Assembly: GCA_002633005.1 (NCBI GenBank)
Contig: NMRA01000168.1
Location: 67,129 to 127,128 of the forward strand
DNA: 60,000 nt
Source of the DNA: Phoronis australis
Taxonomy: Eukaryota; Phoronida; Phoronidae
Reading direction: 5' to 3'
Shown: one piece after another, positions 1 through 11,344 of the stretch
How the letters are laid out: each line of letters opens with the position of its first letter
Position numbering within the stretch: position 1 is the first letter of the stretch
Made by a program: the position numbers and the translations under genes
Notes under the pieces: generated by a model
The model's database searches: none
What the model was told of the DNA's origin: nothing
Seen by the model: only the letters and a program-made list of their open reading frames with translations

Positions 1-171
1 TTTTAATAGTAAGACACTGGACTACCCACAATAAGAATCGTCAATGTCAGTTCAAAGCTGCACGCCACCAAGAACAATGTGCTTTCGATTTCAATTTTAT
101 AGAACACCGCAATTTATAATCACTATTGCCCATCAACAGGAACTCCACATTATTTTCAAATGTTTCTTTCA

Positions 172-410
172 TTAGCGGATCTAATATACCATAAGGGGGG
201 CCAAGATGGTGCCTCGGAGAATTGGGCATAGCGCAATCATATGCACAGGTGGCCTGAAAAGAAGTTGCTGGGGTTGGCGATGTGGACCCTGGTGTACCCA
301 AATTCTATCGGACTAAAAAAACGGGAACACTGCAGCTGTTTAATTTTCCTTGCACCAGCCAGGGAAGCGGGCCCCCTCCCCCCCCCCAAAAANCCCCCAA
401 AAAAAAATCC
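172..410 (-). repeat. Degenerate hAT-like non-autonomous element, copy A
   Basis: Translated in the minus direction, this block resembles the block at 24468-24738 read on the plus strand: both carry a CALPN/CAMPN-type stretch followed by LGP..(G/D)ILDP. It is therefore a dispersed repeat present in opposite orientations, not a gene. The G/C homopolymer run at 371-398 contains an N and is probably poorly assembled. Confidence 0.5.
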
Positions 411-2324
411 TCCTATGACTTTAATGCCTGAAACATTTGAGTTTTCCATCTCACATCAGATTATAATTTTCTACCATCCTTTTTTGTTTTCCAGTTTCAC
501 TGGGCAGAAGATAATCGTACATGCCGACCATTCTGAGTCTCTAAGTTCAGTAATAGGCAATGGTTTTGTAATAAAATGAATGTTGAAAAGGTCTCTTAAT
601 ATTGGTATCGAACAAACATGACTGTGTATTTATTTTTCAATAACTCTCACTACATTATTGAAATGGAGTTACAAAGGAAAAATCCAATGTATTTTAGAAT
701 TGTGATGACAGAACAGAAACAATAAGTTTCCTCACATGTTAAATAGTCTATGGTGACCTTCGTACCATGAAACATGGTCCAGTTACGCATATCGTTGTTT
801 TACTTGTGGATTGTCTGTCTAGTAGGCATTATGTCCTCAATAGAACAACATCTAACTCTGAACAGAGCGTGCGATTCTATGAAAAGAGGTCATTAAACTG
901 CAAGAATCTAATATTTGTTCATATGCAAAAGAACTCGAATATCTATTAATATATTATGATCTTCAAGTAATGTAAAAACATACATAACTAGCTTCTAAAA
1001 CCCATACTTTCAACCATAAATTAGATGAAAACATGAATACTTCAAAGTTGCACCATCATGAACTACTAGATAATGTATACATAACATCTTATCTAGAAAG
1101 GCAATACCTAGGTCCAATAACTTCACATAAAGCTGACAAAATTTCTATATTTCATGGACACAGAAGTTCCACTAATCTGTCAAGTAATATTGGAGAAAGT
1201 TTATCCAAGTTTAGCTGAGTCTGACAGAGTTCTCTTGAAGTCTGCTCAATGTTACATAGAAAACTATATGTACTGTGTGAAACAAAATTTGGATCAAAAT
1301 CCAAAAAACAAACTAAGGAAAATCATTTCCAACACACAGGAAGTCTAAACGAAAGGCGCACAGAAGTCTATGTAAATCAATCAAAACTCCATAAAATAAA
1401 CTTATCTTGTGGCTTCCAGCTCTATGAGTGTTGGCATTCTTTTTGTCTTTTTGGACATTCTTGTCCTGTGTGTGAAAAAATCACGACGGAAGGTATTTAT
1501 TATTTTTTTATATAGAATGACTCCAGATAAAAAAACAGACCTGGTTTAATTATTCATATGTGAGTACAACTTGGTGTGCAAAGTATCAACTTAATTGATG
1601 AAAGTACCTCCGCCAACATTTTGCAATTTTGCAGGTTTTCTCAGATAATGCCTCTTAAGCTTCAAAGCTTGCACATAAAAAACTACAGACCCCAAAAAGT
1701 GTAGACTCATAAAATGAGTATATCTGACAAAGGTAGCATTTTGGCACAATCGCGGGGCCTCCGATTAGCGGCGTGTGAATTATTCTGAAATCGTTCAATT
1801 TTACAGAAAGCTAGTGTTCCCCAGTGGACATACTGTCTCACCAAAAGTTTTCCTTCTCAAAAGTGAAAATTACGCCCATTTTGTTTTTGCGTTGAGATAA
1901 CCGTTGTATGAGCATTTCAGTAGGGACCCTACGCTTCGACTTATGCTACAGGTGCTGCAATTGCTTACTCCGGCATTGGTAACTGACTACCTTTGTCACC
2001 GAGAATGACATTATAATTCATGAAACCCAATATTCAAAATGATAGGAAAAAACCTGTAATGACTGACCAGGTTTTGTAAAATATATGGATTCCTTGGCTT
2101 TTTATGTACATATTTTATAAAATATTTGAAAACCTGACCTTTGGTAACGAAGGTAAATCAGATAACTTTGAAATTTCTATTTCAATGTACACACCTACAT
2201 ATACACGAAAATTTTGCTGTTTTTCGAAAATTGAGATAACTTCGACTAAACAAGCACCTCAAAAACAGTTGCATACTTTGATTAACTCAAATACTACGCA
2301 ACATTTTCATCGACTCTGAAATCC
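411..2324. other. Non-coding upstream sequence
   Basis: Only short, mutually overlapping open frames without recognisable domains are present. A 12-bp inverted repeat (TGACAAAGGTAG at 1725-1736, its complement at 1987-1998) could be the termini of a small MITE of about 270 bp, but nothing else supports this. No exon of the downstream lectin gene (signal peptide or start) was identified here. Confidence 0.4.
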
Positions 2325-2860
2325 CTGTCTAAGCGTTGGACAATTATCACACGTTTTGATTAATCGCATACTACTACACTGTATCTACATGTTTTTATAA
2401 ATAGTATACAACTTTTGAATCGCTGTCTACATATTTTGAAAAATCGCGTACGACCTTGGGACCACAATCTACAGATTTTAATTTATCTTTTACGTCTTTA
2501 GGACCACTATTTACGGATTTTAATAAATCGTATAAGACTTGGACCACTATCTACATATTTTGATTAATCGCGCACGACGTTAGAACCGCTATCTGCATAT
2601 TATGATTAATCGTATACGACATTTGGACCACAATCTACATATTTTGATTGATTGTACACGACTTTTTACCGCTATTCACAGATTTTAATAAATAACTTAT
2701 ATGACTTTTGGACCACCATGACTTTTGGACCGCTATCTACATATTTTGATAAATCGTGTATGTATACGACTTTTGAACACTATTTACAAATTTCGATTTA
2801 CCGTATACGACCCTTGGACAACTATTCACATATTTTGATAAATCGTAAAAGATTTTGTGT
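2325..2860. repeat. Degenerate minisatellite, unit about 50-55 bp
   Basis: Roughly ten diverged tandem copies of a unit built from TACGAC, TTTGGACCACTAT, CTACATATTTTGAT and AAATCGTA can be followed by eye. Short open frames inside it are products of the repeat and are not considered genes. Confidence 0.75.
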
Positions 2861-2861
2861 T

Positions 2862-3335
2862 AAATTGATGCTATTTCGCCAGTGCTGTGGCGTTGCTGAT
2901 TGATAAAATTCACGGGTCGCTCCTGTGCGGGTACTTGTGATTGGTTGTGTAATCCATTCACACCATTTCATTAAAAAATAGGCGGTCTGGTACACGTTTC
3001 TCAGGCCGCGTAGGTGGGTCCATTGCACTGATCACTTGGAACCATTTTTATGCTTTATCAATTTATAGTTAAAGCCGAGCTGAGGAGCTGTATACCTGAC
3101 TCTAGGGTCTAGCAGTGTGCCCAAGTGAGACTCAACCCCACGCCCTTGAGCAAACGAATCGGAGACTTTTCCCGCTAAGCCATACTGCCTCCTGTTTAAA
3201 ATAACTGGAAGTGATTGCCCAGCTGCCTCCTTAATCTCTCGAAAATACGAATAAAACGTAACCTATTCTGTTTAATCAATGTACAAGTCGTATAAGGCGG
3301 TTTAGCTCGAAAAGTTGAGCTGTACACACCCATCG
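2862..3335. repeat. Direct duplication, copy 1 (interrupted by a SINE)
   Basis: The flanks of this block (2862-2982 and about 3225-3335) align in order to 3340-3620. Shared landmarks are TGATGCTATT, AAAATTCACGGGTCGC, GTGTAATCCATTCACA, TCTCGAAAAT and AAGTCGTAT. About 240 bp in the middle, containing a tRNA-derived SINE, are absent from the second copy. Confidence 0.7.
3073..3194 (-). mobile_element. tRNA-derived SINE, copy 1
   Basis: Read on the minus strand it begins with a tRNA-like head: an A-box match TGGCTTAGCGGG (3182-3171) and a B-box-like GGGTTGAGTCTC (3138-3127). The body contains CTGCTAGACCC...GAGTCAGG. The same head and body occur at 47708-47829. The two promoter boxes at tRNA spacing indicate a Pol III retroposon rather than a functional tRNA, because the stems are not well paired. 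Confidence 0.65.
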
Positions 3336-3339
3336 TGAA

Positions 3340-3620
3340 GAAGTGATGCTATTCCGGGAGCGGTGTGGCGATGCTGAATTAGAAAATTCACGGGTCGCCC
3401 TGTGAGGGTGCTGTTCGTCGGTCGTGTAATCCATTCACATCATTTCATTACTAGGTGTCCTAATAACGGCCAGTAGTAGGCCATCAGTCTCCTTGGTTTC
3501 TCGAAAATCCGAATGAAACCTGGCCTGCTTTATTTAACCAATGGAGAAGTCGTATTCCACTGTTTAACTCGATAAGTCGATCTGTATACATACTCCGATA
3601 CCCTAAGGTGAAAAATGGCC
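3340..3620. repeat. Direct duplication, copy 2 (no SINE)
   Basis: Aligns with the two flanks of copy 1 just upstream. It lacks the inserted middle segment and so represents the empty site. Confidence 0.7.
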
Positions 3621-3665
3621 GGTGAGAAATCGAGAACTGCTTAAACCAAAATTGAATATTTGCAG

Positions 3666-3814
3666 CCCGTATCCTGGATTACAATGAATTCCAGTATGTG
3701 TTTAAAGACAGTCCAGGGGTCGATTACGCCACAGCACAACAGCATTGCCAAACATTTGGAGGTCACTTGGCTACACCGTTAAACGACGCTGAAAATGAAT
3801 GGATTAGACAAAAG
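3666..3814 (+). CDS. C-type lectin gene, first exon of CTLD1
   Basis: The exon is bounded by a TTTGCAG acceptor and an AAG|GTAAAA donor. It enters with two bases of a split codon (phase 1) and leaves in phase 0. The translation contains YVFKDSPGVDYATAQHHC, then GGHLATPLNDAENEWI. This is the standard N-terminal half of a C-type lectin-like domain: beta1, alpha1 with its Cys, the G-x-L-A/V core and the A/E-N-x-W/F-I alpha2 helix. The same layout and phases recur in the exon at 25207-25361, so both belong to one multi-domain gene. CTLDs are extracellular modules for carbohydrate or protein recognition. The middle exon of this domain was not found downstream, so CTLD1 is incomplete as seen here. 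Confidence 0.85.
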
Positions 3815-3919
3815 GTAAAAGTGGCTAAGTGAATTGGTCCGTTTATTCTCACCTGTGAATGGCTACAGTTCATCCTTTTGTTCTATTCGTCAACAGAACA
3901 GAGTTCAGTAATGCCAGGG

Positions 3920-4030
3920 CCTTGCTAAAAGGCAAGACTTCGCGAGATTACGTGAGATGTTGCTGTGTATTTCAAAATATGAACACGTGATTTTGGTTAG
4001 ATTTTTCTAGTCGTGAGGCAACCCAGATCG
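3920..4030. repeat. Direct repeat left of the paired transposons
   Basis: Shares GCTAAAA(A/G)GCAAGACT, GCGAGATT and TGTATTT in the same order with 9600-9720, on the far side of the paired elements. The two blocks are diverged but clearly related. Confidence 0.55.
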
Positions 4031-4067
4031 CACGTGCTGCACGTGTCTATGTCCGAAGGATTAGTAC

Positions 4068-6474
4068 CATAGACATCTTAATAGTATAGACCGGGAACAC
4101 GAGCCACTGCAGCTGACAACTTCAGTGACGCCATACTGGAGAGTGCCAATAGTTACGTGGCACGGCTAATTGCCGAGTAAACAAACAGGGTAAATTGCCC
4201 TTTTCAAAGCGCGATATCTAATAAATAAAGAGGCCGAAGAGTTTGATTTTTCCAGAAACATACAAAACCATGTGATGTAGCACTTACATACATGCGTTTT
4301 TTAAGAGTTAATCAGTCGATAAGGAAAATATCAAACTATTAGAAGATCGCAACCAGTGGCAGATTCTCGAGTGGCCTGAGCACCTGCACGCCCGTCAATC
4401 CATTGCGAGAGTTATTAATTTTTGCGTTTTTTTCAAGAGAAACCACTAGGATCGCGCAAATATATTATTTAATCCGTATCCCTCGATGCAAATATTATAT
4501 CCTGCAGACGTGCCGCTCACTCGGGACATACTTTCGTGGTGCCCCAATAAGCCTTTTCACTAAGTGTTGAACAATGACCTCGGGTAACTTTGTGAAATTA
4601 AAATATGACCAGGGACAAAATTTAATGCGAACTACTGTGAATAATGTTAGGGTGTTCTCCCGTTCAGTACAGAGGTTGTGAGCGTGTGACACCATCTCGC
4701 TCCTTTGTTAACTGCCGAGTATAGTCTTTTGTCTCTTAGGACAACATCCAGATAAAATATCTACCAGGCTTATAACCGATAACATGTGAACACAGTCAAA
4801 CCCAGTACGTTGGTACGTTCGGACAGAATAGATTGTCTTAACTCTGATTGTAGTTGGGCGATTTTGGTGATTCAAAAACTATAAGCTTGATCAGTATTTG
4901 ATGGGCAATTCATAAATGTCATTGGTTTATGTTCAAACATTTTATAACTTAGCTTGTTTTTAACAGCACAGCCCAATGAGGATATAAGATACGATCTTAT
5001 CGGAGATTAGAGCAATTATCGAACCAATGAGCGCTGAACCTCCAACCCTAATTGCCAGAATGGACGTAATCAGTCGTCATTCTAAGATATTGGCTACAGC
5101 GGTCATCCACCCAACTTGTGATATACAACTTAACAAGTTAGACTCAACGGGAGAACGCCATAATGTGAAAAGCAAAGAACACTCATTCAGTTCCTTTCCT
5201 ATGCTTCGCTCGGAATTGCCAACGTACAAATATTCTTCTCTCACGCACGGTATTCCTCACTCACGTATCTGAAGTCACCCCGATCAAGCATCAGGCACTT
5301 GTTGGCGTTTTGTAGTATCCCCACACTGTGTATATGTGTGCTCACAAAGAGATCACTGAGCCACCCATTAGTTCGGTTCCCGTATGCATCCCCGCCCTTA
5401 ATCTGATATACATGTACGTACTGCGTGACCCTTAGCCGAGAAATTTAAAATAAGTTTTTCTCTCACGCTCGTTGTCTGCTTATGCGAACCCCCTGTTGCG
5501 GGGAAACCGTTGAATAATGACAAGACAGATTTTCACGGACGTGGGGTCATTTTTTCATGGGCTGAAAATTCTTCATATTAAATTTAGATCCTGGGAAAAA
5601 ACCAACCGGGGTCATTTTTCACGGGGTCATAACTAATGCTACATCAGCTCGGTTGGGTATATTTCCATTCAGTGTCGAGTGGAAAATTCTGTATTTTCGG
5701 TAAAGGTTGGATGCTCAATTCAGTAGTACACGTTTGAGATTTTGGTTACTATGCACTTTACTTTTTTGCGCATGTTTCATCACAAAACAGAGAACTCGTA
5801 AGCAAGCAGTGCAAATCTACAAAATTTCCAATATCAACTTCGACATAAGTACAGATTTTGCAGGGATTTGTTTGTTTTGATACAACAGAAAAATCTGATT
5901 TTGGAATACATATTAAGAAATGAGTTTTTAAAGCAGTATATATTTCAATAGAGAATACACTACTCACTTAGATGTACTGATTTCGATGGCTAGCGAGTAA
6001 GTTCGACGATGTTATTTTTCAGTACAAGTAAAAATACATATGACTGTCATTAATACCAAATGTTTACTTAAATATAATTAGCAAACAGCACCATCATTGG
6101 ATAACAGCATATGGTGGTCAATAATTATCCTTTTAATTGATCTTATATGGTCTCAATCACCAAGACTGATGTGGAAACAACGCATATAGTCGCTCCGCTT
6201 AAACTATGGTGGTAGAACATAAAAACCTAGTTGCAGCACCACTAAACTCCATGGCCGAACCAAAAATCCCATGACTCAATAACAGAGCCAAAAAACTTAA
6301 CTCTTTGGCTGCAGGCATAACACTGCGAGCCATCCGCATTTCGTGCTGGTATCGCAGGGCTCCCAGTGTTTTCCGCCATTTTGTCCTATGTAGCACTTTC
6401 CAGTGCGGCGTCATATTGGCAACGCGAGATGCATGTATCCGAGTGGCGCGCGCCCGGCCTATGTGACGTCTATG
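4068..6474 (+). mobile_element. Non-autonomous DNA transposon, copy E1 (head-to-head with E2)
   Basis: Ends are CATAGACATC (4068-4077) and its near complement GACGTCTATG (6465-6474). Imperfect terminal inverted repeats extend inward about 90 bp and include CCGGG...GCCACT and GACGCCATA.TGGAGAGTGC. An 8-bp sequence ATTAGTAC lies directly outside at 4060-4067 and 6475-6482, as expected of a target-site duplication of hAT or P type. No open frame exceeds about 80 codons and no transposase was recognised. The sequence is an inverted copy of E2 along almost its whole length. Confidence 0.75.
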
Positions 6475-6482
6475 ATTAGTAC
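6475..6482. repeat. Shared 8-bp target-site repeat ATTAGTAC between E1 and E2
   Basis: The octamer occurs three times: 4060-4067, 6475-6482 and 8924-8931, each exactly abutting an element end. The middle copy serves both elements. Confidence 0.75.
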
Positions 6483-8923
6483 TATAGACATCACAAACAC
6501 CGGGCGCGCGCCACTCAGATATATGTAGCTCGCGTTGTCAATATGACGCCATATTGGAGAGTGCTACACAGGACAAAAGTGGCGGAAAACACTGCTAGCT
6601 CTACGGCATCAGTCAGAAAATCCGCGGGCTCGCAGTGTTATGCTTGCAGCCAAATAGTTAAGTTTTTTGGTCCTGCCTTTGAGTTTAAAGGTGCTGCCAC
6701 TAGGTTCTGCCACCGTAGTTTAAGCGGAGCGATTATGCGTCGTTTCCACATCAGTCTTGGTGATTGAGACCATGTAAGATCAATTAAAAGATAATTATTG
6801 ACCAGCATATGCTGCTATCCAATGATGATAGTGTTTGTACTTAAGTAAATACTTGGTACCAATGACAATCATATGTATTTTTACTTGTTCTGAAAACTAA
6901 CATCCCCGAACCTACTCGCTAGTCATCAAAATCAGTACATCTAAGTGAATGATGTATTCTCTGATGAAATATACACATATATAAAAACTCATTTCTTAAT
7001 AAGTATTCCAAAAGCAGATTTCTTCTGTTATATTAAAGCAAACATATTCCTGCAAACTCTGTACTTATGTTAAAGTTGACATTGGAAATTTTGTGGATTT
7101 GCAAACCCTTGGTGCGCGCCAGGATTTGCCTGTCGGACTTTCGCACCCCTGAACTGCTAAATGTTATCTGGGAGAATTTTAGGTGGGGTCTTGGCCCCCC
7201 TCTAAATCTGCCACTGGGTTCCTCCGCAACAGGATGTTGGGATCAGCAGACACAATACCCACAATTGGCGATCTTTCAACAATGTTCGATACACGGATGT
7301 TTAGGTCTGGGGGTCACCTGAGTAACACGCGGCAAGGGAAATCTTGCATTTTCAATATATGCCGCAATTAGGGAGTGAAAGTACTGAACGGCGTGCAGGC
7401 CAGGAATACGATGTGGGGAAGCTGGGCTGAAGCGGAATCAATCACAATTTTTTAACAGTCCTTCGTTCAGTTGCCCAACTTGGCAACTGGCCATTTTTAC
7501 ACTCGTGCCAGGATATAATATATGACTACTGAACTGCACGAAGACTACCGGTAATCCAAAATACTTTTCCACTTATTAAGAATCATCCTATTGCAGCCAA
7601 GTTTTCTTTCTATGAAAGTCAAATTTGGAACCATGAGAACCGAGGCCAAGCGCGCGGCGGCTGAGGGACGTGCAGTAAGTATACCAAATTAAGGGCGGGG
7701 GTGGATAGGAACGGTTCGAACTGATGTGTGGGAGCAGGGTTGATCTCTTTGTGAGCACATAAATAAACGGTGTGCTGATACTATAAAATGCTGACAAGTG
7801 CCTGGTGCTTGATCAGGGATGATTTCAAATCCGTGAGACTGAGAGGAGTATCGTGAGCGAGAGAAGAATATTTGTCCGTTGGCAATCCCGAGAGATGCAT
7901 AGGAGAGGAATTGGGTCTGTGTTCTTTGCTTTTTACATTACGGAGTTCTCCCGTTTAGTCTTACTTGTTAGTTTGTATAGCGCAAGTTGGGCGGATAACA
8001 GCTGTAGCCAGTATCTTACACCGATGACAGATCATGTCCATTCTGGCAATTAGGATTGGAGGGTCAGCTCTCTTTTGTTCGATAGTTGCTCTAATCTGAC
8101 TCACTGGGCTGTGGTGTTAAAAATAAGATAAGTTATGAAATGTTTGAACATAAACCAATGACATTTCTGAATTCCCCATCAAATAGTGGTCATAGTTAAA
8201 GTTTTTGAATCACCAAAATCGCCCAACTACAATCGAAGTTAAGATTATCACACGCTCACAACCGTTGTACGTCTTGTAAAGTCACGGAACGGGAGAACAC
8301 CCTAATGAACTTTAAAAACTTGTCATTTATCAATATGACTCCAATGAGGTTATTTTTCACAGTTGTTTACATTAAATTTAGACCCCCAGTAAATGGGACC
8401 TGGGTCGAATTTTAATTTTACGTATTTACCCGGAGTCATCTTTAATACTGAAAACTAAGGCTTATTGGGGCACAACAAAAGTACGTCCCAAGTGAGCAGC
8501 ACGTTTCCTGGATATAATGTATTTGCATCGAGCGACAGGAATTAAATTATAAATTTTCGCGATCGTACTGGTTTCTCTTAAAGAAACGAAAAAAAATAAA
8601 ACGTTCACAGTGGATAACAAGCGTGCAGCCGCTCAGACAATTCGAGAATCTGCCACAGGTTGCGATCTTCTATTAGTTTGATACTTTCCCTATCGACTGG
8701 TTGACACTTAAAAAACGCATGTAAGTGCAACATCACAAATGGAAAAAATGAAACTCTTCCACAGCTTTATTTGTTAGATATCGCGCTTTGAAAAGAGCAA
8801 TTTGCCCCTTTTGTTTACATGGCAATTAGCCGTGTCACGTGACTAGTAGCACTCTCCAATATGGCGTTAAGTTGTCGGCTGCAGTAGCGCGTGCGCCCGG
8901 TCTACCGTATGAAGATGTCTATG
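6483..8923 (-). mobile_element. Non-autonomous DNA transposon, copy E2
   Basis: Ends are TATAGACATC (6483-6492) and GATGTCTATG (8914-8923), flanked by ATTAGTAC on both sides. Reverse-complement similarity to E1 can be followed at several anchors: 6500-6780 against 6180-6457, 7740-7820 against 5280-5360, 8240-8290 against 4660-4700, and 8750-8900 against 4090-4270. The inner region 7118-7216 holds a fragment of an unrelated hAT-like MITE that E1 lacks. No transposase is encoded. Confidence 0.75.
7118..7216. mobile_element. hAT-like MITE fragment nested in E2
   Basis: Resembles 42608-42763 and 52148-52311. The shared elements are CCAGGATTT, a GCACCCCTGAA..GC.AAAT segment, GGGAGA(A/G)TTTTAGG and the terminal CTCTAAATC.GCCACTG. 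Only part of the element is present. Confidence 0.65.
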
Positions 8924-8931
8924 ATTAGTAC

Positions 8932-9599
8932 TATCAGCGCCAGAAGAAATTTAACAACAACAGTTGTTGCAGCAAAAGTAATTTCACAATCATGACAGAT
9001 AGTGTAAGTGATGTTTGTAGTGATCATGGTATCTGTGGTGGTGGGGGAACTCGCAGTGGTGGCAGAGCGAGCGGAGGTCATGGTAGTTGCAGTAGTGACA
9101 CAAAAGCCGCCAGTGAGTGAGAGGCTATAAACGTTTTTTTACCACTGAACTCGACTGAGTGAGAAACTCTGCCTCTGTAAAACTAGATGAGTCTCACAAT
9201 GCGTTTAATTTCTACCTTGAATCGCCGTTGCCGTTGCCGTAGTATCCACATAATGGAGACACTCCTTGTGGTTGTAGTACCGTAGTTGTAGAAGAAGTAG
9301 TACGGTGAAGGCGGTAGTAGCGGCCGCGTAATCGAAAGATATGGAACCGTCCAGCATGTTTTGGCGAAAGTGTTTTGTTAACATTCTCTATTTCTTGTCC
9401 CTCAGGCATCTTTCTTCGGAGTGAAGCTTCCTGTCTGGGTGGGTCTACGTAGTTCTCAACAAAGCGGATCGTGGGAAACACCCTTGCTTGACGCCGTAAC
9501 GTACACCAGTATGATTATGCATTTAGAAATATAGCTTGAAATCAATTTGGTGATGAGCTATTAAAATTGTTCGTTGTCTGGAGAGAGATTAGAAACGCA
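8932..9599. repeat. Low-complexity GTR/GYY trinucleotide-rich tract in intron
   Basis: 8990-9120 on the plus strand is rich in GGT/AGT/GTR triplets, and 9220-9330 contains GCCGTT and GTAGTA runs. These give glycine/serine-rich or threonine-rich short frames on both strands. Such frames are expected from triplet-rich DNA and are not called as genes. Confidence 0.5.
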
Positions 9600-9720
9600 A
9601 AGACTTCGCTAAAAAGCAAGACTGCGAGATTGCATGAGATATTGCCATGTATTTTAAATTAGAACATTTGATATTGACTAGATTTGAGGGAGGTCCTAGC
9701 GTAGGTCCTCGTGTTACTAA
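9600..9720. repeat. Direct repeat right of the paired transposons
   Basis: Diverged partner of 3920-4030. It preserves the same order of short blocks: GCTAAAAAGCAAGACT, GCGAGATT, TGTATTT and TAGATTT. Confidence 0.55.
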
Positions 9721-10584
9721 GCCCTGGTCTTTAACTATTAACTCTTTCACCATTTTGTTGGCACGGAAGAATTTTTCAATTACTGGCTTTCAACATTTGG
9801 GCTTTTAGACCCTAAAATGTGATAATGGCCGAGGCATAGCTTTGGGGTCTGCAAACCAATACATTGACATATGTGAAAGTCAGTAATGGTTTTATTTTAT
9901 GATTACATCCGTTAAGTAATCCAGCTTTGCGCCGATGTGAATGAAAAAGCTGGCCAAATAAAATCTGAGACAACACAATTGTCATTAAAAATTGCACTAC
10001 TCCTGGAGAAAACTAAATTATTTACCAGTGTTTAAAAATGGCGTTTTGCCGTTGTTCTGCTGCTAAAGTTGTAGAGCGATGTTATGCGTCAGCTTTCGGC
10101 GCCATGAAAGATATCGTCACTTAGCGAATATATTCCTCCGTGTGACGTTATGAGGTACTTTGCTACATTTAGTAATATCAGATTTTGCAACGTATTTGGT
10201 GGGTTAACCATATTTTGGAATAAATTGAATTAGGCTATCCCGTCAAACTCCAAGGCTATGTGGATAGGCACTGGTATCTTGACAATCGTCTCCATTGCAT
10301 CTCCTGTTCACTGTATTCAAAATACGTCTTAAATCGGTGTAAACTTGTTTTGGGTCAATATAACCTACATGAGCTTCAGCACGGGTAGCAGCTAGTGTAA
10401 ATGTATGGGAAATGAGGAGGGGAAATAATTACACCTCCAAGTGAACATAGTGTTAATTGCAATTAATAGACAGGGATATTTCTTGAAGAGACTGTTTTAT
10501 TTTAAAGCTTCAATCAAAATTCCGGGATTCTTCTGCAGGCAGTAAAAATATATTTTCTTTCCAGAACATTTGACCCTGCCGTAA

Positions 10585-10858
10585 CGTTTTATATGGTAAT
10601 CAGCTATTTTTAAGTGAAAAATAAGGAAGCATTAAAAATTCTGCAAAGTATACAATGTATTTACAAAAGTTACATCATAAATGTGCATATTATGGTAGAA
10701 AGTCAGGTAGCTGTATGAAGACTATCATCAACTTACAGCTATGTCGCTGTGTCTTGAGCTCCGTAAGGCACCGAAACTTTACACTACCCGGGTAGCTCAG
10801 CTTGTCACTTCGTCGTGAAACTCATATCAACATGTAGAGCTAACCACCGGCAGGAGTA
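10585..10858. repeat. 274-bp block duplicated across an N gap, copy 1
   Basis: Almost identical to 11071-11344; for example, ACATCATAAATG here reads GCATCATAAATG in the second copy. The second copy starts directly after the single N at 11070. Allelic sequence left in the assembly is the simplest explanation. Confidence 0.85.
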
Positions 10859-11070
10859 TAGTCCGGTTACCTATTTTCGTCAGGCTCCAAAGTTCGTCCG
10901 CCATCTTGTTTCGCGTGCAGCGCAACCACGCGGGACTTAGCGTTCCAATTTGGGGTGCTCGTGTGCACGTTAGGTACTAACTTATCGGAAGAGACACGTA
11001 TCAAAGTAATGAGACAAAAATCGGTGAGTTTACCGATTGTTTTTTAAAACCACTTAAAAATCAGTAGATN

Positions 11071-11344
11071 CGTTTTATATGGTAATCAGCTATTTTTAAG
11101 TGAAAAATAAGGAAGCATTAAAAATTCTGCAAAGTATACAATGTATTTACAAAAGTTGCATCATAAATGTGCATATTATGGTAGAAAGTCAGGTAGCTGT
11201 ATGAAGACTATCATCAACTTACAGCTATGTCGCTGTGTCTTGAGCTCCGTAAGGCACCGAAACTTTACACTACCCGGGTAGCTCAGCTTGTCACCTCGTC
11301 GTGAAACTCATATCAACATGTAGAGCTAACCACCGGCAGGAGTA
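11071..11344. repeat. 274-bp block duplicated across an N gap, copy 2
   Basis: Begins at the first base after the N and repeats 10585-10858 with only scattered differences, then diverges into different flanking sequence. Confidence 0.85.

Noticed and set aside
9212-9481. Minus-strand 89-codon frame ending in NGNGDSR
   Set aside because: Lies partly in GCC/GTT and GTA triplet repeats, has no ATG at the start and no recognised domain; repeat-driven frame is more likely.
10785-10860. GGTAGCTCAGCTTGTC read as a tRNA 5' half
   Set aside because: No B box at the correct spacing and no cloverleaf pairing could be drawn.
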